Assembly (NCBI GenBank): GCA_027627225.1
Contig: CM051036.1
Location: forward strand, 41,301,926-41,365,925
DNA: 64,000 nucleotides
Reading direction: 5' to 3'
Origin: Congeria kusceri
Taxonomy: Eukaryota; Mollusca; Bivalvia; Myida; Dreissenidae
Under the pieces are notes generated by a model. It worked only from the letters and a program-made list of their open reading frames with translations, ran no database searches and was not told the DNA's origin. Below, in pieces: positions 56,481-64,000 of the stretch (the stretch's first letter is position 1; every line of letters begins with the position of its first letter). The translations under genes were made by a program, and so were the position numbers.

Positions 56481-57300
56481 TTTACTCTATAACCGAGCCT
56501 GGACACTGACACCAAGCTTGCACAATTTGAAATCTGAATGTTCGCCGTTTTATAATGGGACACTATGGGAATTAGATTTACTGGCATCTAACCTTGAATT
56601 TTCACACAAAACAAAAGTGAAAGTAGCTTTTTATAATGAACACGCTAAACATCGTTAAACGAGAACTACTATTATTCCATTTTACAGAAATATATTCTAC
56701 TATCAGTATTATTCGACTGATTATTGGTATGAATACAGTCATTTCATGAAAAAAATTTCATACGCGGGATTACATTTCGCCGTTTGGGGCGAAATAATGC
56801 GGTTAAGTACAGAGGTTTGGCATGTGACGTCATCATCTGTGTATAGAATGTATAGCGTGAGAACACAGTCAATCAGACCGGTTTAGGGACAACGCATTTA
56901 TAAGTTAAAAAATCAGTTTTCATGTATATACGAGTATTAAGAAAGTTCATGCGTAGCAAAGCGTCAAATTACAACGTCTATCCCGACTGAACTGAAGTTC
57001 TTTACGATTTCAAGATATTGTGTTACCAGTTTTGTGTGGTTTATTGTGGTTCTTTTAGCAATTCGCAATTGCCGTTAAAACTATTTAAATATAAGATATA
57101 AACGGTGTATTCACAGGTTAAGGATATTCAATATTTTATTATGATGAATTTTAGCGAATGTCAGCCAAGAAATGTTTGAAAAGAAACCTCGAGAACCTAA
57201 CCAATTACAAATATAAACGTGACACATCGTCGCTGTCAATGATAAGGGTTCGAGACTGTTTAATTCATTTTGAACATGGTTAAAGATTGAGGTCAAATTA
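56481..57300. other. Gene-free stretch
   Basis: No exon or mobile element recognised. A small inverted repeat (TTTCGCCGTTTGGGGCGAAA) lies near 56774. Confidence 0.35.
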
Positions 57301-57612
57301 TGAAAAAAAATAGATTTATTGTTGTTTATCGGCTAATAAACAACGAGTTGGAGTTCTGATGCGTATGAATTAAACCACTAATTCGATTATAACGTGACCG
57401 GACCACATTTCGGCAATTTCAATGCAAACTATATTTTACGGATTCGGAACTATTTTTCGGGTTGTTTATTGGCAGTTCAACAACGGTTAATTTTGTTCTT
57501 TGTCTATTGAAATCTCTGCGCTTGTCATGTTGGAATTAAGAAATCGTTTCGATTTATCATTGTTTATCGGCCAATAAACAACGATTTGGAGTTCTGAGTG
57601 GTATAGAATAAA
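57300..57612 (+). repeat. Duplicated module with ATAAACAACGANTTGGAGTTCT
   Basis: TTGTTTATCGGCTAATAAAC, then AACGAGTTGGAGTTCTGA at 57312 is repeated about 245 bp on at 57556 (TTGTTTATCGGCCAATAAAC). Each copy holds a small palindrome GTTTATCGGC(T/C)AATAAAC. Confidence 0.7.
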
Positions 57613-57614
57613 CG

Positions 57615-58046
57615 ACGAGGCGCTTCGGCCTATCGTGTCGGCGCGTCAGAGTGTCGGCGTATCGTCTAGGCGCTTCGACGTATCGTCTCGACGCGACTTC
57701 GGCCTCATAAATAAAAGGGCGCCGACACGAAACGCCGAAGCGACGACACGATACGCCGAAGCGCTGACACGACACGCCGAAGCAATATAGTATCTTCGTA
57801 TCTTCGCCCAATTTTATAGCCGCATATGACAAAAGCACACGAGATTGCGACGTTTATTTCGCTTCGGCATATTGTCAGCGCTTCGGCGTATCGTCTCGGC
57901 GCTTCGGCGTATTGTGTCGGCGTGTTTTTTTTTCGTATCTGAGCCCAATTTTATAGCCACATATGAAAATAAAACACACACCATTGCGACGTTTATATCG
58001 CTTCGGAGCATAGTGTCGGCGCTTCGGCGCATCGTGTCGGCGCCCT
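57615..58046. repeat. GC-rich compound minisatellite in alternating orientation
   Basis: A unit of about 18-21 bp, CGCTTCGGCGTATCGTGTCGG, runs forward at 57616-57705, reversed at 57718-57782, and forward at 57860-57922 and 57999-58045. Between the blocks a segment of about 70 bp (GCCCAATTTTATAGCC, CATATGA, ATTGCGACGTTTAT) occurs twice, at 57805 and 57947. CpG-rich in an AT-rich region. Arginine-rich frames on both strands here are by-products. Confidence 0.85.
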
Positions 58047-58049
58047 TTC

Positions 58050-60250
58050 ATAGGCACAGGTCAAAGTCACTTAACTACAATGGCTTAACAGGACACCGTA
58101 GCTTGGTACTTTTACATTGTAATATAGTTAGAACATTTGGACAGGGTTGAATGATTTAAATCTTTAAAGTGTATGCCTTCTTAGTGAAATCACCCTAATT
58201 ATTAATACATAAATCATGAATTTAAGTTAAACAGTGAAGATGACATTGAAACAATAAAATCATCTTTGTCAAAGATAATAACAAAACATAAGTTAAAAAT
58301 GGACCAAAAAGAAATACACTGTATCATATCAAACAGCGATCATGTTCTAAAGTGAACATGTGAAAACGACAATTTGTTTGTTTTTTAATCTTATAGTAAG
58401 ACAGTAAATAATATTATACACAACAACGATAACAATATCATACACTGATTCATATATTATTAAGAAATTGCAGGTACCTGGCATGAGACACGTATCCAGT
58501 TTTCGGGACAGCCAAGCACAGTGTGGACGAAAGAACGAGGATACGTACTAGTTAATCGAGCATACCAATTAAGTAAAATCTTATTGGTTAAGAAGTGGCG
58601 GAGCGAGTAGCCTGGTTCCCGGTTCGTACTAAGATTGTAGGCCTGGCACAAACCAACAAAATGTTGTCGGCTGTTATGGTTTTTCTTCAGTTATGCAATT
58701 TTGATAAAAATGAGTCCATATATAGTTCACAAGGCATTGTTGAAGCATTATTATGTTAGATTACAATGAATAAAGCTTTTGTGCAATGCGCGACATGTTA
58801 ATGCTAAAACAGAGGAAACACAAGTGAAGTGTATTACCGACATAACAATCCAGAATGGGAATTCGTATCAATAACTCGTTTCAGTACTGTCTATTTTGCG
58901 TAAAGAGATATATTGTCCATAATTGCAAAACAATATTATCTAAAACTCTGAACTAATATGGTAAATGTAAAATCACACATTTATTTTATTTTATTCTCAC
59001 TGTGTTATTGTTGATTTCATTTAACATGAAATATGTTTTACTTATTATCCCAATAATTGCTGTGTAGCTTGAAAACACTTAAATATACTAACCGTAATTG
59101 GGCACGCAATGAATGGCTTTTACTGGATATAGATTATTTGAGAAATTGAATCCCCAATGTGTTTGATGCATGCATGTTTTATTGTAACTCTTGACATGTG
59201 TGCAGAATTAAATCGTGTTACACAGATACATCCTTCGTCAAAGAAACTTCTTTGTGCAACAAAAGAATTACATAATGTATATAATGTATTGTTATAAAAT
59301 AAAAATGACAATCCTTAATAACTATATTTGCTTTTAAGTGCTCAGTTCTTAATAGTACCTATATAACTAAATCTAAAAGCAACACCTACGACATATGTGT
59401 ACACCATGCAGATGTTAGTGCTACAGAATACAGAATTTGTATAGAAAACGATCGTTTTGCATTTTCTTGCATTGCTTCAAGTTATATATAGATATATCAA
59501 ATTATAACAGATATGTATATAAAAAAAAAAAAATCAGTACCATACAAGTAATTACCTTGTTAAGATTGTTTTATAGAATAATGATCAAACTTCACGTTTA
59601 ACAAACTATGTTCACAGTAATATAATAGTCAACTTTAGTTTAAATAAAATAAATAAATATAATTTGTATTACAACTATGTACTTTTTATTGAACTGAATT
59701 TTTGTGTTGTAATAAGATCCTACCAGCTTTAGGCCAGTCGACTACGCGAAAGTAAGAAGTGCCGTTTGAATATCGTTTACTTTAAATGTCAAATGCTAAT
59801 AATTACGATAATGTATTTGATTAGAACATGGCATGTTGGGAAAACTTAAGTCAACACTTTTCAATGTAGGATCAAATATGACTGTACTCGGGGAAGAAAA
59901 TACAATACATGTAGTACGTTATGAGACGTCCTAATTCATTAATAATGAAAATCTTGGGTCACGAGGCGAGACGAATATAAAAATCGTACCCTTATTTTAT
60001 CTATTCGTCTCGTTATCGCCGACACATGTAAAGACTATTTGTTGAGTGGTGAATTTGTTTAGTAGGGAATGTTAATTGCTCATTTTATTATTTATGTGGC
60101 CATCATTATAACGATAAAGAACAGTTTAGCGGTTATTATGCAGTAGCGGACGATTTTTACGGATCATTCCGGATACAGTCAATGTACCACGATTGGGGTC
60201 GGATACATTTATCACATCAGAAACTACAGTAGGCAGAATTTTAAACGCGG
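58050..60250. other. Long gene-free AT-rich stretch
   Basis: No coding sequence, RNA gene or clear repeat is recognised. An A-run lies at 59521-59532. Confidence 0.4.
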
Positions 60251-60254
60251 AAAG

Positions 60255-60335
60255 TCGTAGCGGCTATAGCCTAGTGTTTAGCATGTCGGACTCGAATTAT
60301 GAAGCTCCCGGTTTCGATTCACGGCAATGGTTGAG
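60255..60335 (+). repeat. tRNA-like sequence, probably SINE head or tRNA pseudogene
   Basis: AGCGGCTATAGCCTAGTGTT, then TAGCATGTCGGACTCGAA has an A-box-like TAGCCTAGTGTTTAGCATG, and CCCGGTTTCGATTCACGG is B-box-like. The anticodon stem does not close (TCGGA against TATGA), so a working tRNA is unlikely. The frame at 60193-60381 merely crosses it. Confidence 0.4.
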
Positions 60336-61300
60336 AATCTTCATATACTTTTTCGACAATTTTGCTACTGCAGATGCTTAATTAATTGAAAGGGAATACA
60401 TTTTAAGACATTTTCAAAAGAGACCAACAATATTTTGATAGTAACTTCCTTTAGGGTACTTAAAATACTTGCTTATACGATTGAAAAGCTTGTAGCACAG
60501 TTTTTGCATTCATATAATGTTCAATATTTTTAATATTAAGCATCGTGTTTGTTTTAAACGTTAATATTGAGTTTTGTTCAACTCCACAGCTTTTGATCTT
60601 CGACAGCGTAATCATATGTCTTACACAGCGAGTGTCCGTTTATGAAACTCTTTATGGTCGTTTTTCACTATAAACATGTTTATCCAGATAATGTGTGTTA
60701 GTAAGGAACATTTATTGTCGGAATGTCAAGTAGGAATGCCATTAAATTAATATATGTTGGTAGCCCAAAGAAAGAGCATGAAAATCGGACAAAGATTTAT
60801 ATTTTTTTCTCATTAGGTTTCTTGCCCGACATTGTTTTTTCCATTTTGAATTAATACTTGTTTGTAAGGCTTTAATGTGACATGGGCTGCAGAAATATTG
60901 ATGTTTGAGCACATGCACCATTATGAGACTTTTACTCCCAAAATGCTCATTTTGTATCAAAGAAAAGTATAACAAACTCTTATGTAACTACAGTGTACTT
61001 GTATTTTGCTTGTATAATTCACAAATACATTAATTGAATTAGTTAAAGTGAATATTTGTTCAAAACTTATACACAAAACTAGAACATCAATTCAATAAAT
61101 TCGTTACCATTGTAACAAAAAAAAAACGCCAATAACTACACACAAATGCTTATTTTTCATTTGATAATCTAACATTCCTAAAACAAAACACATTAAATAT
61201 GAACACAATTTACCAAGACTTATTTTAGTATAAGCTTATAGGGAGTTATCTATTTCCTGATGTAGAAACGATTTGTAAGAAACTAAATGTGCAGAAAACA
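60336..61300. other. Gene-free AT-rich stretch
   Basis: Nothing recognised. Confidence 0.35.
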
Positions 61301-61312
61301 TAAGAAAACAAA

Positions 61313-61380
61313 TGGGGCATGATGGCCTTAGGTCGCTCACCTGAGTTTAAGGCATCACAACGGCTAATAACAAGAGGGAA
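61313..61380 (-). repeat. Shared hairpin border motif, reverse orientation (copy 5)
   Basis: AAATGGGGCATGATGGCCTT, then AGGTCGCTCACCTGAGTTTA and AGGCA. Read on the minus strand it is the border seen at 52335 (CTCAGGTGAGCGACCTA, then GGCCATCATG). It opens the array on its right. Confidence 0.85.
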
Positions 61381-62855
61381 AAACTGACACTAAACGCCTT
61401 ACCTGAGTATAAAAATCTGGGCCTTGCAGTTACAGAAGCTGTTTTAGTCTATATAAACCATGTGACCCACAAGGCATGGCCACTTCCTACCCCAGAGGCA
61501 TCATTTCAACAATATTTATAGTGGACCACTTTTCAATATTACATACCCAATATGATTCCACTGGGCCTTGCGGTTTCAGAGGAGAAGATTTTTCAAGTCA
61601 TTTTGCTATTTAAATGTATATAATCCATGTGACCCCCATTGGGTGTTAATTTTTACCCCAGGGGCATCATTTGAACTTTATAGAGGACCACTATACAATG
61701 TTTCCAACCAAATATGAATCTCTGGGCCTTGTGGTTTCAGAGAAGTTTTTTAAAAGTCATTTTGCTATTTACGTATATATTAATGTGAGCTCCGGGGTGT
61801 GGACACTCATTATACTATTTAAGTCAATATATACCATGTGACCCTCGGGATGTGGCCAATTTTGACCCCAGAGGCATAATTTGAACAATCTTTGTCGAGG
61901 ACCACTATGCCATGTTACATACCAAATATGAAACCTCTGCACCTTGCGGTTTCAGAGGAGACGATTTTTGAAGTCATTTTGCTATTTCAGTATATATGAA
62001 CAATCTGACCCCCGGGGTGTAGCCAGTTTGACCCCAGTGGCATAATTTGAACAATCTTTTTAGAGGTCATGACCACTATACAATGTTGCATGCCAAATAT
62101 AAAACATCTGGGCCTTGCGGTTTCAGTGGAGAATATTTTGTAAGTCATTTTGCTATTTAAGACTATATAAAACATGTGACCCCCGATGTGTGGCCACTTT
62201 TGACCCCAAGGGTATCATTTGAACAATCTTTGTAGAGGACTAATATACAATGTAACATACCAAATATGAAACCTCTGGGCCTTGCGGTTTCAGAGAAGAA
62301 GACTTTTAAAGTCATTTTGCTATTTAAGGCTATATAAACGATGTGACCCCTGGGGTGTGGCCAGTTTTGACCCCAGGGGCATCATTTGAACAATCTTTGT
62401 GGAGGACCACTATACAATGTTACATGCCAAAGATGAAACCTCAGGCCTTAAAGTCATTTTGCTATTTAAGTCTATACAAACCATGTGACCCCTGAGGCGT
62501 GGACAGTTTTGACCACAGGGACATCATTTGAATAAACTAAGTAAAGGACCACTAGAGAATGTCACATATCAAACATGAAAGCTCTGGGCCTTGCCGTTTC
62601 ATAGGAGATGAGTTTTAAAGTTTGCACTTTTTAAAACTATTTTAGCTCTGGTAACCTACATATGAAGCGGACCGCAAAGATTTGAACAACTTTGAAATAG
62701 ATCCACCCAAGGATCATTGCTATGAAGTTTGGTGAAAAACTGCCAAGCGGTTTAGGAGATGTCTTTTAAATGAAAAGTTTACGACGCACGCACGCACGAA
62801 CGACGGACAACAGGCGAACACAAAGGCATTGTTTGCAAAATGTTGTATCTCTTAA
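61381..62855 (-). repeat. Tandem array of about 165-bp units (family J) ending in an ACGC microsatellite
   Basis: About eight units share CTGGGCCTTGCGGTTTCAGA, AAAGTCATTTTGCTATTTAA, TATATAAACCATGTGACCCC, GGGGTGTGGCCAGTTTTGAC, CCCAGGGGCATCATTTGAAC, AATCTTTGTAGAGGACCACT and ATACAATGTTACATACCAAA. The last unit leads into AAGTTTACGACGCACGCACG, then CACGAACGACGGACAACAGG at 62778-62815. Confidence 0.9.
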
Positions 62856-64000
62856 ACAGAGCCTGGCAAGTTTTATAGCCTGATTTTTTAACATGTACTA
62901 AGACCTATTTCTATTGGTTAAAGACAATTGGGTGTAAAAAAACCCAAAGCAAGTAATATTCTTCAAGATGTAAGCATATTTAATATATTTTACTCGTACA
63001 GAGTTTAAAGCTGCTAAAAGAGACTTCAAGTGCGTAGACAAGTAGGTATACGTGTAACCAAATCTGGTTCTTTCATTGTGCGTTGAACGGACGTATTTTG
63101 TGTGACATTATCCAAATGGACCTTGGAAATCGAAAGCCATATGATATTAAATAGGAATCTTCACATTCATATGTCATCAAAGAAGTGGCTAACATATACT
63201 GCTCTGTTTGTCCCATATACTAGTATTTCTAGTTGTAAACATTTATTGTTTAAATCTAACACTGTCAACATTTAGAAGTTTTTATATACCAGTAGCTAAT
63301 CGCACTCGTCGGTCACGTAACTGGTTGGTCATAGATAGTTAGTTGCGTGTGCCAATTAAGGATAGTGAGGCTAAAAAACGCAGGCCACAGTGGTGGTCAT
63401 CTTCGCGTTGGAAACTGAGTGTCATTACTATCCTTTTGACGCCACTATCCTTTTGACGCCCCTATGCATTTGCGCGAAATCATTTCAAATATTTATTGAA
63501 CAATGTGTATTTAATATTGGACAATTCCGTTGGTGCTCCAATTATGTGGGCGGCATGCGCCGCCCCAAGCGCGACGCCACTGTTATTGCGTGTTGGTCTG
63601 TACGTATTTATGAAAAGTTGGTGACTCTATGTGTAATGTATAGACGGAATCATTCAGTCTTTGTGAGCAGTTGATAGTGTGCCGTGGGGCAGTGTAGATG
63701 CTGATTCTTAGCTTTCATTTGAATAAATATATAACGTCACACCGGTGTTGAAATTAAGTCATTTGACTATTATACATGTTTATACACAAAACCGAAACAA
63801 CACTTTAACAGAGTAATATAAGATGGAGTCAGAAGCGAGATACATGCAAAACTAGTTCACCCATAAAAGCATTACTAGTATGTAAAAATAATCCATTGAA
63901 AGACACCGGATTTTCACAATTGTTGCAATATGGACAAGATCAATCACTATACACCCACTTTTAGTTATGCCTGGGAAGATTTTATTATAACTAATTATTA
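62856..64000. other. Gene-free stretch to the window end
   Basis: No gene is recognised. A perfect 17-bp tandem duplication CACTATCCTTTTGACGC lies near 63425-63460. The plus-strand frame at 63390-63674 (94 codons) crosses this duplication and has no domain. Confidence 0.4.

Noticed and set aside
57557..58150. Arginine-rich proteins with R-R-x-D-T repeats
   Set aside because: Both strands of a CpG-rich minisatellite give such frames; no start or splice context.

Overview
This is a window of animal nuclear DNA, AT-rich and about nine-tenths repeats and transposon remains. Split genes with GT/AG splice sites, poly-A-tailed LINE DNA, an LTR retrotransposon and PIF/Harbinger, hAT-like and TA-flanked foldback elements show a eukaryote. 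The many arrays built on AAGGTCAAGGTCA / TCAAAGGTCAAAAT units of about 150-190 bp are typical of bivalve molluscs. A bivalve, perhaps a dreissenid mussel or a venerid or myid clam, is the best guess, but the species is inference.

Only one convincing intact host gene is visible: a membrane-anchored copper amine oxidase on the minus strand (45863-48331). It lies in a single long exon and all its key catalytic residues are present. The other recognisable protein-coding sequence belongs to mobile elements. There is a PIF/Harbinger transposase in three exons (7476-8599, minus) facing a Myb/SANT-like fragment (6691-6834, plus). There is a 5'-truncated L1/Tx1-like LINE (13600-16349, minus) with a 9-bp target-site duplication. 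There is a structurally complete but coding-dead Ty3/Gypsy element of mag type (19096-24195, minus) with short LTRs, a 5-bp target-site duplication, a tRNA-Leu-type primer site and a polypurine tract. Its reverse transcriptase is interrupted by a nested insertion that itself holds a hAT-like MITE.

Layout: 1-5.3 kb, GGTCA-type arrays; 5.3-8.6 kb, hairpin, tRNA-like SINE and Harbinger; 8.6-13.6 kb, repeats and gene-free DNA; 13.6-17.5 kb, LINE next to an array; 19.1-24.2 kb, Gypsy element; 25-29.6 kb, arrays and a purine-rich minisatellite; 32.4-35.8 kb, a 1.7-kb segment present twice in tandem; 37.1-38.7 kb, a palindromic 24-bp minisatellite followed by another array; 41.6-44 kb, arrays; 45.1 kb, a small MITE; 45.9-48.3 kb, the amine oxidase; 49.0-50.5 kb, nested foldback elements; 51-56.5 kb, arrays; 57.3-58.05 kb, a GC-rich minisatellite with alternating orientation; 61.3-62.85 kb, a large array with a recognisable border at each end.

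No operon-like system, CRISPR or defence cluster is present. The most unifying signal is that several different tandem arrays share a hairpin border (GGGCCATCATGGCCC then TCTTGTTT) and/or end in an ACGG/ACGC microsatellite. This suggests one class of modular, probably non-autonomous mobile elements that carry internal satellites. All calls were made by eye, without database searches.
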